Below are positions 1-11,471 of a DNA stretch of 64,000 bases, one piece after another. Source of the DNA: Enoplolaimus lenunculus (lineage: Eukaryota > Nematoda > Enoplea > Enoplida > Thoracostomopsidae). Each line of letters starts with the position of its first letter. Position 1 is the stretch's first letter. The position numbers and the translations under genes were made by a program. The stretch spans positions 1 to 64,000 of the forward strand of contig JASANG010000701.1 of assembly GCA_030248215.1 (NCBI GenBank). Direction: 5' to 3'. The notes under the pieces were generated by a model. It did no database searches and had not been told where the DNA came from. It worked only from the letters and a program-made list of their open reading frames with translations.

Positions 1-200
1 TACATGTCTTGCAGGCACTCTGCGCATCTGTTTCTTTACCCTATTGCCAGGGTGCAACCGGAATTATAAAATACCGGAACCGGAAAGTTAAAAAATTCCG
101 GAACCGGAACCGGAAAATAAAAAATATATGTTTGAAAAAATACCGGATTTCTTACCGGAACCGGACAGTGAAAAATACCGGAATTCTCTTGCCGTAGTGC
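1..200. repeat. CCGGAACCGGAA-rich repeat
   Basis: GGGTGCAACCGGAATTATAAA followed by repeats of ACCGGAACCGGAAA. The short open frames are products of this repeat. Confidence 0.55.
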
Positions 201-300
201 CATATCTTGCTGTCCTACTATTCCACTGTCTCAGTAACTCCCACATAACTAAGACGTGTGCATGTTTCAGTGTAAACTGTGTTTTTGTCATGTTATGCGT

Positions 301-438
301 TTTCACAAAAATTTAGTCAGCGGGCCTCTACCATTTGTATATGTTCAGAACACAAACCTTATGTTGTGATTTCACAATAATTTAGTCAGCGGGCCTCTAC
401 CATTTGTATATGTTTAGAACACAACCCTTACGTTGTGA
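301..438. repeat. Tandem duplication, 69-bp unit, two copies
   Basis: TTTCACAA(A/T)AATTTAGTCAG opens each copy and GAACACAA(A)CCTTA closes it; a few differences between copies. Confidence 0.8.
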
Positions 439-644
439 GTCGTGCGTATTTCCATTGCGTGATTTTGTGTTCCCACTCTATATTTTCGTGTATTCTACGC
501 TTTTTTGTGAAGGGTGTATTATTCCCGTCAATAAAATAATAGAACAAGCGCCTGATATTCATATTTCACAGAACCCAGTATATGTTTGTAATTTGCATCC
601 TACATTGTTTCATTGGTTTCTTGTCTAATGCACCACTGTCCTGC

Positions 645-1101
645 TAACTCATTGCTCTACTGGTCCGCTGTCTTACTGGCTCTGTCCTTATTTTTCTCGT
701 TACCCTAAAGCCGCTGTGTCACCTTCTTTGCGCATTTCACAAAACTTTTGTCATTGAACCTCTGATGTTTTTATATTCAGAACGCAAACTTTCTGTCTTT
801 GGGGCTTTGAAACCCTACGAGTGAAATGTGGAACAGAATTTGATTTGTGTGTTGTGTGTTTAACTCATTGCTCTACTGGTCCGCTGTCTTACTGGCTCTG
901 TCCTTATTTTTCTCGTTACCCTAAAGCCGCTGTGTCATATATTACCGTGTTTTTAGTACCTATATTTTGCGCATTTCACAAAACTTTTGTCATTGAACCT
1001 CTGATGTTTTTATATTCAGAACGCAAACTTTCTGTCTTTGGGGCTTTGAAACCCTACGAGTGAAATGTGGAACAGAATTTGATTTGTGTGTTGTGTGTTT
1101 G
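645..1101. repeat. Tandem duplication, about 216-bp unit, two copies
   Basis: TAACTCATTGCTCTACTGGT starts copies at 645 and 861. The second has a small insertion around 940; otherwise nearly identical, so recent. Confidence 0.82.
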
Positions 1102-1313
1102 TTTGATTTCTAAGATTTTGTGCTGCCTCTGTATGTGTTGTGTTGTATGTGACAATACTTTTAGTGATAGCACAAGTTTATCACGTTTGTGGCGATTTGT
1201 GTGTTGTGTGTGTTTGTTCGAATTGTGTGATTTTGTGTTGCCTTTGTATGTGTTGTGTTGTATGTGACAATACTATTAGTGATAACCCAACTTTATCACG
1301 TTTATGGCACTGA
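1086..1313. repeat. Tandem duplication, about 112-bp unit, two copies
   Basis: GTGTGTTGTGTGT starts both; TATGTGACAATACT and TTTATCACGTTT lie in both. Moderately diverged. Confidence 0.7.
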
Positions 1314-2035
1314 TGACAAAACCACTGTGAACGGCGCATTATGTTTCTCAATAAAACACCAGAACCAAAGCATGATATTGAGTTTCTGACAGACCACGGG
1401 ATGCGGCTTCTCTCTGCACTACCCCATTGGTGCAATAGGCGATTGTCAAGGTTTATATTCTATGCGAATAAAATTTACTTAATTTTTATCATTATTGTTA
1501 GTAAAACGTCTTAATATCCACCGAACAAAATTTAATACCGGCTTTCAACTCCGGTAAAAATTTACGAACCGGAACCGGAGGTTAAAAATTACCGAAACTT
1601 GCACTTAGATGCAATCATGTGCCATTGACTCTCACGTGACACTTTTTGCTTTGCAGTTGTTTTAATGTAGCTCAATTGAAACAAAATGCGATGGTTATAA
1701 ATGTTGAGCGTCCAATTGTCCGAAAATTTCTTTAATCAACTCTTCAGTGAATTTTACAAATCATAGATGTGCAGTGAGTTTAACGTCAATATTGTATTTA
1801 ATGGTGTAGAAAACTAGAAAGGTACATTAATATTACCTTAGCGACACTGAAAAACAATGCATGATCAAGGTATAACATGAACAACTAGCTTTCAAGATTA
1901 CATTGCCACATTTTCGATAGGTAATACTGTCTAACGATCTAATGATAAAAATTTCAACTGATAATCCTAAGTCATAACCGAAACACTGAAGAATGGCTGA
2001 AATATGCAGCCACATCAGGTATTCAGAACCAGGCA
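1314..2035. other. No gene or repeat recognised
   Basis: AT-rich DNA; a short CCGGAACCGG-type piece near 1545-1600. No exon-like frame. Confidence 0.5.
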
Positions 2036-2039
2036 TTGG

Positions 2040-2625
2040 GCTTTAACTTGTGTTTGTGGGGTAGTTCCCTAAGCGAGACCTGTTTTTCTTATGAAGTTTT
2101 CAGATGTAATTGGCGTTTTACTTCGAAACATGCTGATGGGCCTTGAACAACAGTATTACCTAACCAACCGTGTCTAGTAGTATACAGTTGGCAGACTTGA
2201 ACTTGTACCGTACCTAATGACCCGTGGGAAGGTCCACCGCTAAGCAAAAATGAGACTGTTATTCAAAAGCTTCTGCGACAGACATGGTCCAGCCTCAGTA
2301 TCATCTTTCGATAAACGGATTTCTACAAATTGAGACTTTCGGTTCTGGCACATATCAAAAATACTGACATTGTGGAGTTGTTCTCTAAACGAGACCTGTT
2401 TGTTCTTAGTATCTATTTGAGATGTAATTAGCGTTTCCCTTTCAACACCATGATGGATTTTGAGCAGCAGTATCACCTAACTAACCGTATGTCTCGACAG
2501 CTTGAAAATTCCTGAGGCAGATACACTCCAGTCTCAATATCATCTTGCGATAAACAGATTTAACGTAAGACTTTCAGTTATGGCAGCAAGTGTAGTATTA
2601 TATGTCAAAAATGTTGACGCCAAAT
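2040..2625. repeat. Old tandem duplication, about 315-bp unit
   Basis: CGAGACCTGTTT-TCTTA, GATGTAATT-GCGTTT, ACCTAAC(C/T)AACCGT, ATCATCTT-CGATAAAC and GACTTTC occur in the same order twice, with many differences. Confidence 0.65.
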
Positions 2626-2639
2626 TTTCAATAGAGAGC

Positions 2640-5190
2640 CACAGACGGCCAGTTAAAAATATAGTCACAACTGGCGCGTTAACTTTCCCAACAGGCATCT
2701 GGTACCGTGACATATTCAGATTTCTGTTTTCAGTAGAAACATGCGTATATTTCAGAATACAGTGTTAAACCATCGCAATTTTAATTATTGTGTCAGAAAT
2801 TTGATATTTGAATAATAAACCATAAATTTTACTTGCTTTAGCACTCATTTTCTTATTCCATTTCACATATTACAAATAAAATATTTGCTAGTTTGGCAGA
2901 AGACAAACTAGATGAAACGCAAATCACTCTGTTGATTTACATAATACCATGTCTAAAAACATATTAGCTTCGTTGAGAGCTTACAGAAAATGTTTACCGA
3001 AAATGTATCCAGAATCATGGCACACTTATTATCGATATATTCGTTTTAGCAGAAAATTCGAACAAGAAAATATTCGTGCAAAACGCATTTTAGTACCAAA
3101 AATTTGCCATAAACTCAGTGCTATATGCACAGATTCTGTTAGTCGCTCCGTCAATCTTTGCTATTGTGTGTCCAGAAATATAAATACATACCGATAGGAA
3201 CCAATAAACCGGGTCATTTCGGTGATTGCCCGCTGAAGTTTACCCAAATAATCAGATTTTGAAAATTTTTGCACATTTTCAGCTTCTCAAATATTCCTCT
3301 GATCATCCCATTGGTGCTAGATCAGGTATGCGTCCGTAAACTCGAACGAATAATTTCTGATCGCGGAAATTTTTTACACCATATGAGCCACCTTCATAAC
3401 CTGCACAGAATAGTGAAAAATTTACCACCAAATTGCGTGTAACCCTTGCCATTCAAAACTTTTCACCCTCACCGTTTCCTCTCATGCATGTACGCAACCC
3501 ACCAACGCAAACCTGGAATAGATTTTACAAATTTCGATTATTAATGTTTTGTGCACACATGTTTGACCAATAGTAATTTAGCTGTTCAGCATGGATATGG
3601 AAATTAAAAATTAACCGAACAACTATGTAAACACGACCTCGCTGCGGTGAGGTCGCGAAAAACAAAAATTAAAACTAAAAAAATATTTAATTTTACGCAA
3701 AACACTATATTTCTCACTCCGGAACACAAATTAGCAAACGTTTTCAACTGTCTACTATTTTGAGAGCTTATGTTAAAATTACGATCAGCTAATTTAATGT
3801 ATAGTCCTGTACAATATCACTTGGTGCTAAAGTATGAAACGTGACAGATTGCGGTTAGGTTAAGATATTTTTGGGTTTTTTAAATGAGCGTGTTTACGAT
3901 GATTTAATCTTACTTCGTTTTCAGCTATACAAGCAAGAGGTATGTTTCAAATAGACGACATTCGACTTCTATTTGATTCAATGAATATGAGCACCTAGTT
4001 GTTTTCCAAATCAAAAACATGCTGTTTGGATGAAAGGAAACAACGACTGTCCCGGGGCAATCATTTTTACCGGGCCGGTGTCGCTGCTAAGCCGGGATCA
4101 GGTTTCAAAACGACTCATATTTGTGGTTGTTCACGTTTGGTTGATATGAAACAAAAGTATTTGTCTAAACCTTTTAAATTCAATCTAAATCCCTAACAAA
4201 CTAATTGGAAGCAACAGCTTCAAGAGAAACCGGAATCTAAGTAAAAAAACCGTACGGAATATATTGCACCTTTTCAAGATCTGATTTTTTCTGGCCTTGT
4301 CCACCTCGGGCCGGGACTTTGCATCAGACACCTCTAAAGAAAACATGTGTCAGCACTAATTGTAAACACAAATCAGGTTTGTGGTCGTTTTCAGTGACAC
4401 TTATTCCGGTATACTGGCGTAGTCAAGGTATGTAATAATTCCCCCTTCTCATCATATCGTCACCGAAGAATAGAAACCACAAAACAGCTAAACAGTTACA
4501 AAAATGCAAACATCCACCACAGCAATATTAGTGGCCACATCCTGCAATCGCTGTTTCTGTAAATACCGTTTTCAAATGCTTTTAATAGGCTCGCGTGCGT
4601 TCTATTAAAATTTATTGAAGCCAGTGCGAACACGGCTACTTGCTAATAGTGCAGGCGAAATCGACTGACTGCAGCCAAAGAACTACGTTGTCTTCATTTC
4701 ACGATTCTTCTGGATCGCCTTTGAGTACTGTCATTTATCATTGTCATTGATATTTTTGTCTATTTGAACTGCGGCATTATTTGTGACTTTGTTTTGAATG
4801 ATTTTGTCGTAATATATACTTTGTATAGTAACTTATACTTTGTAATTTCTCTTTCTATGCACTAATTTTTTGCTATTATTCCAATAGTTGTGTTTGTATT
4901 TACCGTTACAATATGAAAATGCGCCTAAATTATGCTGAGTGCCCCTACGAACATGCAAGAAAATTCTAATTTTTAAACGTCAACAACACAAAAAAACCTT
5001 GCAAACATTACTAAGTGAAATAGTGTTGGGTGTCTGCGAGCGAGAAACACCTGACAAAGCGTAATTTTGCTAAAAACCCGGATTTTTAACTATTTCCACC
5101 CATCTGAAACGATGTAATTTTTAAAAAATCAATTAATGTGAAAATTTTTTCGTTCTGTTCGCTCACGAATACTGCACAGTATGGTTACAA
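2640..5190. other. No gene recognised
   Basis: About 2.5 kb of AT-rich DNA with only short open frames and no splice-framed, conserved-looking stretch. Confidence 0.45.
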
Positions 5191-5197
5191 ATAGATG

Positions 5198-5374
5198 GAG
5201 CATGTTATTTTGAGGGGCGAACAATTTTTTCTAGAGATTATAATAGAGTATATACGCTTAAGTTATAGACAAAGTTTTTGCTTACGCTTGTTTATAGGCT
5301 TACAATTTAGCTGATGTTTAGACTTAGTAACACGCTTATATAACTGTTACGCCCCTTCCAAAGTAAGATTGGCC
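5198..5374 (+). mobile_element. Probable old TTAGGC-core MITE
   Basis: GAGCATGTTATTTTGAGGGG at one end and TTACGCCCCTTCCAAAGTAAG..GGCC at the other, with weak CTTAGG-like DNA inside. Diverged, no clear duplication. Confidence 0.5.
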
Positions 5375-5541
5375 AATAGGTGTTTCATCGATTTAGTCTG
5401 CTACATTATATGTTTCTTATGTTCAGCTTTATTCTTCAGTTAAATAGCATTTTTCTATTTATATATTTGCATAATATTTTGTATTTATAATGCTTTTGGA
5501 TTTATTTATGCTCTGTATAATAATTGAGCCTATTGTTACTA

Positions 5542-5860
5542 TCAGGGGCGTCCCGTTTTCTCGTGGGACATAATTTATGCCGGAGAGCATCATTTGCTGC
5601 TTCTGTTTGTGCATACGCAAAGATTATTAAACTTTATTGCTGTTGTCGTTGTTGTTAGTTATGTTTTGGCTAGCAAGATAACTTAGTTCGGATGACATCA
5701 GCGGCGTCAACCCCCATCCTGCTTAGTGGTCCCACTTTCGCATCTGTCTGAAACAAACGTCCCATTTTCTCATCTACATGCAATGCTGTGGACAAGAGTA
5801 TATGAAATTGCCCCATTATACTCCTGTTTCTTTCTGTTCCGCGGGAAAATGGGACGCCCT
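5542..5860. mobile_element. CAGGGGCGTCCC element
   Basis: CAGGGGCGTCCCGTTTTC at one end and GGGAAAATGGGACGCCCT at the other, about 320 bp. Ends look hAT-like; no coding capacity. Confidence 0.5.
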
Positions 5861-6689
5861 AAATGTAAAATTGGCCATAATTTGTATATAATGCATTTTG
5901 ATTTATAATATTTTGTATATAATGTATGTTGATTTATTTATGCTGTCTAACTATAATTTATTTATATGCTCAGTGCTGTTTATGATAGGTCTCGTCACTA
6001 ATTTGTTTATTTTTGCTTAATTGGAAGTGAATGCACCTGCATTACCATGCTCTTGAAAGCGTGTGTTGTAGGTTTATAACTCGAAGGATCACTAAAGTCA
6101 AATTTGGGTTGCGGTAATTTGTTCGAACAGTTTGGAATAACGCGTTTTAAAACTTCCAATTGGAACGCTGACCAACTCTACATGGCACTGGATATGTTGC
6201 ATTAAAATCGTGTGTTTCGTTTAATTTATTTTCCATTTTCGGTGACATCCAGATGTTCTTTTTATCTGCAAGTTTTGATTGATTGCCACTGTTGGGCAAC
6301 TTATATGGAATCAAAATTACAAATTGTAAAAATATCCTCACCAAATTATGGCAAATCATGCAAGTTTTTCAGATCTATGGCATACTTTTCAGCGATTATT
6401 AGCCAGCAGCATATAATACCTAATTCGAATGATATCCGATCGCGCCCTCGAGGAATGAAAAATTAAATTACAATTTTCGAAAACAACAGATCAGGGTGCA
6501 ACCATCCGCCTGGAAAATAACGAAAATTATGTCAGTCCCACGTTACCATTGGTTTGGGTTGCACACGAAATGTCTGCCCTGTTTAGTTTTTCGGCGAAAC
6601 AATAGAGTATCGCAGGAACTCTCAGTGGACACAATTTTAGGTAGCTACAACGTCCATGCATAGTTTATGTTTTAAAGATGTTTTTCTCA

Positions 6690-6960
6690 AAATTGAACTT
6701 GCCCTCAAAATATAACATTTCGCGACACAATTTAAATTTACGGCCAAAATTTAAATTTTCCCGCTACAATGTGAATTTACCGCCTACATTTTAATTTTTC
6801 CCAAGATTTGAATTTTCTTACCATAATTTGAGTTTTGCTGATAAATCGTAAATTGACCCCAAAATTTGAATTTTCCAGCCAAAATTTGAATTTTCTCGTC
6901 AAAATTTGAATTTCCCGCCCGAAATTTAAATTTTCCCGACAAATATTGAGTTGCGGCCAA
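6690..6960. repeat. AAATTTGAATTTTCCCGCC minisatellite
   Basis: Some twelve diverged units of about 21-24 bp. The same unit makes arrays at 7595-7930, 18636-18925 and 54945-55000. Low-complexity open frames here are not genes. Confidence 0.75.
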
Positions 6961-7029
6961 ATCATAATCAACCATCATAGGCATAACTGACTGGTTTCTG
7001 TTTCCGTCCGGACGTCTTTTGTATATTTG

Positions 7030-9210
7030 TGCAGCAGGGTGCAACCGGAAGCGGAAAACACCGGGGCCGGATCAACGAAACTTGCCGGAGGTGGAGATGA
7101 AGGAAATTAGGCAGTTGCAATGTGTTGTTCAGTTTGTTGTACGCTAATTTTCTGGAAATTTCGGAAACTCTTTCATGAAAATTGCGACAAAATTAAAACG
7201 AAACGCGTTAAACTGATAGATTTTGCAGAATTATGCAAAATTTTACTACCGAAATTGCCGGAACCTGCGGCAAAAATTCTACTGGAGAGAAACCGGAGGC
7301 CGATTTTCTGCCGGAGCCGGAGCTGGTGTCCGGACATAGTTTCTTAGACACCCTATGGCGACCTGTATTAATATATAGGCTACCGCGGACGGTAATAGCT
7401 TGTCCAGTTGACATTTCAAGGACACTCAGGGTGCAACCGGAGCCGAACGTCAGCGAAGCTTGCCGTGGAGGTGAGGCGAAATCAGGTAGTAAAAATTATG
7501 GTTAATGAGTTAATTTTAGCCAAAATCTACAATATGTTGTTTTAATGTCTTTCACACGTTATAACGCGTCCTGTTCGCTCACGCAACGTCTTAGTATAGG
7601 CCAAAATTTGATTTTACGCTAAAATTTGAATGTTCCCGCTAAAATTTGAATGTTCCCGCTAAAATTTGAATTTCCCGCTAAAATTTAAATTCTACCGGCA
7701 AAATTTGAATTTTTCAGCCAAATTTGAATTTTCAGCCAAAATTCAATTCTACCGCCAAAATTTGAATATTCCCACCAAAATTTAAATGTTTCCGCCAAAA
7801 TTTAAATTTCCCTCCAAAACCTGATTTTACCGCTAAAATTTGAATACCCCGCCCAAAATTTTCAATTTTCTCGCCAAAATTGTTATTTCCTGCCGAATTT
7901 TAAATCACCTTCACAGTTTCAATTTCCTGCAAAATTAAAAAAGTCCGCACACTGTTCGCGGATTTTGAATTTGTCCACTATACCGTTGCCGAAAACGCCT
8001 AAACGTCCATCAGTTGTATGGGCATGTATGCTGTCAGTTCAAAACGGTAACCGGAGCCGGAAGCCGATTTTCTGCCGGAGCTGGAGGCAGACCTCCGGTT
8101 GTACCCTGGTGTCTGGACATAGTTTCTTAGATACTCTAAGGCGTCCTGTACTGGCTATATATAAAAGATACCGCGGACAGTAATAGCTTGTCCAGTTGAG
8201 ATTTAAAGAAAACTCAGCGTGCAACCGGAGTTGAAGCCGGAGGTCAACGAAGCTTGCTGGAGCCGGAGGTGAGGCGAAATTAGGTAGTAAAAATGATAGT
8301 TAATTAGTTAATTTTAGCCAATATCTGCAATATGTTGTTAAGTTGTTTGCCGGAACGTCCGGCAAAAATTCTTCCGGAGCCGGAGGCCGATATTCTGCCG
8401 GAGGCAGACCTCCGGTTGTACAGTAGATACTATGGACATTTTGCGTGCAACCCGCGGATATCCGTTTTCCGTAAAAATTGGTGTCCGTTTCCGATAGAAA
8501 TATTGAAATTCTGTTCCTTGTAGGCTGAAAATTAGTTATGAACATGTTTTTATCTCCGCAATTTTTCATGCAGATATGCCGCAATGTTCGAAATGAAATA
8601 AAAATTGCAAAATTCATCCAAAATTTTAAAAATTTCGATGTATCCGCTATTTATTCTTTAAAACTTCAGAGAACCTGGTGAATATTGGCTCGCCTCGATT
8701 GTGCTGACAGAAAAGAAAACATTTTGAAACTTTTAGGCTCCAACAGCCGTTTTCCGTTTGCGTTATTTTGATCACTATCCGTTTCCGTTATATTTACTGA
8801 GAAATAGGAGTATGCTGAGATCAGTGTACAACCCGAGGTCTGCCTCCGTCTCCGGCAGAAAATCGGCCTCCGGCTCCGTTATTTTTCACCTCCGTTCGCA
8901 CCCTAGCCTCCGGCTCCGGCTCCGGTAGAATTTTTGCCGGAGGTTCCGTCAATTTCGATAGTAAAATTTTGCAAAATTTATCTGTGTAACGCGTTTCGTT
9001 TTACTTTTGTCACAATTATCAGAAAAGAATTTCTGAAATTTCGCAGAAAATTAGCGTACAACCAAAAAACTGTACATTTTTTAGAAATTGGCTAAAATTA
9101 ACTAATTATCCGTCATTTTCACTACCTTGCGACTAACCTCCGGCTCCGGCAAGTTTCTTTGACCTCTGTTCCGGCTCCGGTCTTTTTCATCTCAGGTTGC
9201 ACCCTGGCTA
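7030..9210. repeat. Cluster of CCGGA-rich repeats with GGGTGCAACC ends
   Basis: Several copies, in both orientations, of units starting CAGGGTGCAACCGGAGC and holding GCCGGAGGTGAGGCGAAAT, TTAGTTAATTTTAGCC and TTTCTGCCGGAGCCGGA. The reverse end reads GGTTGCACCCTG near 9205. Relatives lie at 50-190, 9770-9830, 59770-59980 and 60375-60440. The CAGGG ends resemble hAT termini; no transposase seen. Confidence 0.6.
7595..7930. repeat. AAATTTGAATTTTCCCGCC minisatellite
   Basis: About fifteen diverged units, the longest array in the window. Confidence 0.75.
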
Positions 9211-9293
9211 AGACATATACGCCCGTGAATCAAACATTGGTTATCATTATCAGCAAGAATATGCATATACTACTGTGCAACTGCACTGCAAAA

Positions 9294-9446
9294 AATGGTG
9301 AGTCAAATTGACTCCTTCCGAAATAGGCTCTACGGGACTACACAAACTGAGTCAAAATTCGACTCCGCCAGAGTCAAGTTCAGTTTGTGTAGTCCCGTAG
9401 AGCCTATTTCGGAGAGAGTCAATTTGACTCACAATTTTTTGCAGTG
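9294..9446. mobile_element. Palindromic GAGTCAAATTGACTC element
   Basis: CACTGCAAAAAATGGTGAG at one end and its complement at the other; the arms are nearly complementary over their length, so the element folds as one hairpin. Downstream of the L1 gene. Confidence 0.82.
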
Positions 9447-9530
9447 TGGAGGTGAAGAATACCAGAACCGCAGCTCAACAAACGTTGCCGGAGGCGAAAT
9501 AATGACGCTTAACTTGTTAATTTTAACAAA

Positions 9531-9700
9531 TCTCTTTAAGGTGTTATTAAATCTTTCGGTTTCACGCTTACTTTTTACGAAATATCGGCAATTTGTTCCT
9601 CAAAATTGCACCAAATTTTAACAAATCGCTTTAAGGTGTTATTTAATCTTTCGGTTTCACGCTTACTTTCTGCGAAATATGGGCAATTTGTTTCTCAAAA
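9531..9700. repeat. Tandem duplication, 85-bp unit, two copies
   Basis: TTTTAACAAATC(T/G)CTTTAAGG starts both; TTTCGGTTTCACGCTTACTTT follows in each. Confidence 0.75.
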
Positions 9701-10014
9701 TTGCACCAATATAAAACGGATCGCACCAAACGAATATATATTGTAAAAATATACAAGATTGCACTACCGAAATTGCCGGAACATTCAGCAAAAATTCTGC
9801 CGAAGCCGTAGGTCGATTTTCTGTATATTTCTGATATTTAGCGGTAATATCTCCTTTATTCATTCTGAAACTGTAGACGTAACTCGAAGCAATCATAAAC
9901 AAATAAAACTTAAACCTAAACTTCATGCTGAACCGAGCTATAAATTTTTTACCATTCGAAATCTTCCTTGATCGGTTAGAACGTAGGAGTTCAAGCGGAA
10001 AACTGCGAAATGAG

Positions 10015-10270
10015 ACAGGCTTGCTTCGAGCAAATGAAAAAAATGGGACAGCTTTAAATTTTCGCTGTGAAACTGAAAACGTGGAAACGGGACCGCGGTA
10101 TATTTTCACTGGGAAAGCGGGAAAATTGGGACAGGCTTTGTTCGGGCAAATGAAAAATGGGGCAGCTGCTAATTTTCGCTAGGAAAACGGAAAAATGGGA
10201 CAGCGATATATGTTCACTGGGAAAGCGTGAAAATTGGGACAGGCTTGTTTCGGGCAAATGGGGAACAGGT
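10015..10270. repeat. Tandem repeat, about 110-bp unit, two to three copies
   Basis: GGGACAGGCTT recurs at 10013, 10128 and 10237 with TTCACTGGGAAAGCG and GGCAAATG. The minus-strand open frames here are repetitive and not a gene. Confidence 0.65.
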
Positions 10271-10853
10271 GCAAATTGGTAATAGGCAAATGAGACGACG
10301 GCAGGGTGTAAACGGATAGTAAACGAAACCGCAAACGGAAAACGGATATTGATATAAGAAGCTTCAAAACTAAGCAAAAGGTTTAGTTCTGCATCTGTGC
10401 CTATATCAAAGCTAAAATATGTGTTGAACACTTGTTGTTGCCTGCATAGTTTCAAAACATATTTCATTGTATTGATATTCAGCTATATTAGAAAAATTCA
10501 AAACGTCAACTTAACTTCTGTAACTGTACGCTCATAGTTCAAAGGCACAGGTTTAAAAAGATTTAATGTAGATTGAGAGGAAATGTATATAGATTGAGAG
10601 GATACATCGCGTAATCGTGCTATTCAAAGCAGTCAAGATAACCTGCAAGTTGATGCTGATGCCATTAAAAAAGTTACATGCGTTGATACACACAACAAAA
10701 ATGGCAATAGCTTTTAATTCAGGGGCATAGCCGTATTTTATTACGAAAGGCCATAACTTTATGTATACATTTTAAGTCAGCGATTGCAGCAAGCAAGCGA
10801 GCAGGTTTTTTTATCTTCGGATCCAACAGGATTTTAGTAAAGTAAAAAAGTAT

Positions 10854-10859
10854 TTTATT
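10854..10859 (-). terminator. Candidate polyadenylation signal AATAAA
   Basis: The first AATAAA on the minus strand after the stop codon, about 535 bp downstream. The stretch between holds part of a GAGTCAAATTGACTC hairpin element. With such AT-rich DNA a chance match is possible. Confidence 0.35.
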
Positions 10860-10910
10860 GCTCGGTGTTCCATAACTTTCGAGACAGATATCACTTCTAT
10901 TCTCGCTTGA

Positions 10911-11006
10911 GGTTGACTCTGGCGGAGTCAAACTTGACTCCAGTTTGTGTAGTCAGGAAAAGCCTGTTTCCGAGAGAGTCAATTTGACTCCCCATTTTTT
11001 ACAGTG
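10911..11006. mobile_element. Half copy of the GAGTCAAATTGACTC element
   Basis: Only the right arm (TCAATTTGACTCCCC..TTTTTTACAGTG). Lies between the stop codon and the candidate polyadenylation site, so probably in the 3' UTR. Confidence 0.7.
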
Positions 11007-11394
11007 TAGGCTTACATATATGCTTATACTCAGACTTAAGTTTAGGCTTAAGTTTTAAAACACCTTTATCTAAACCTATACCAAAACTCTTGTTTAAACC
11101 CTTACCTAAACCTACGACTGAACCTAAACATAAGCCTTAACATTAAAAGCGAAGAGAAGTATACTGCAGTTCTCGTGTATACTACACCGCTTTCATAGGT
11201 TATTTAGATAAAAAAATTCCACAAAATCATCAAGGTTATTAATTCGCTCAGACCAAACAGTCACAATGCCAGGTAACGTAATCTCATTGAATCCAATATT
11301 GAGAGTTCACTCGCATGCATATATTCAAATGAGCCAAATGATAAGAGTCGGAAACCGCAAAACGAAGAAAGGATTGGTTATGGTTGGTCGTCGT

Positions 11395-11471
11395 TCATAC
11401 GAAGCTCGATAAAGGATTTTTCTCACTCCCAGTAGTTTTGATGGAACGGGTGCTTTGTGGGCCATATTGTC
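11395..11471 (-). CDS. L1CAM-like: Exon 32: GQY, C-terminus SSFV and stop
   Basis: After a CCGTTTTCAG acceptor the frame reads [20 protein letters not shown] then LSSFV and TGA. This completes the ankyrin-binding FIGQY (tyrosine present) and ends in S-F-V, a class I PDZ ligand like the NSFV end of vertebrate NrCAM. The match to FIGQY, the phase and the acceptor together make this the true last coding exon. Confidence 0.9.

Noticed and set aside
312-1313. Short direct repeats as a CRISPR array
   Set aside because: These are ordinary tandem duplications with two copies each, in animal DNA, without regular spacers.
9663-10467. Two overlapping minus-strand open frames of about 140 codons
   Set aside because: Made of a 110-bp tandem repeat and CCGGA-rich repeat DNA; no recognisable domain.
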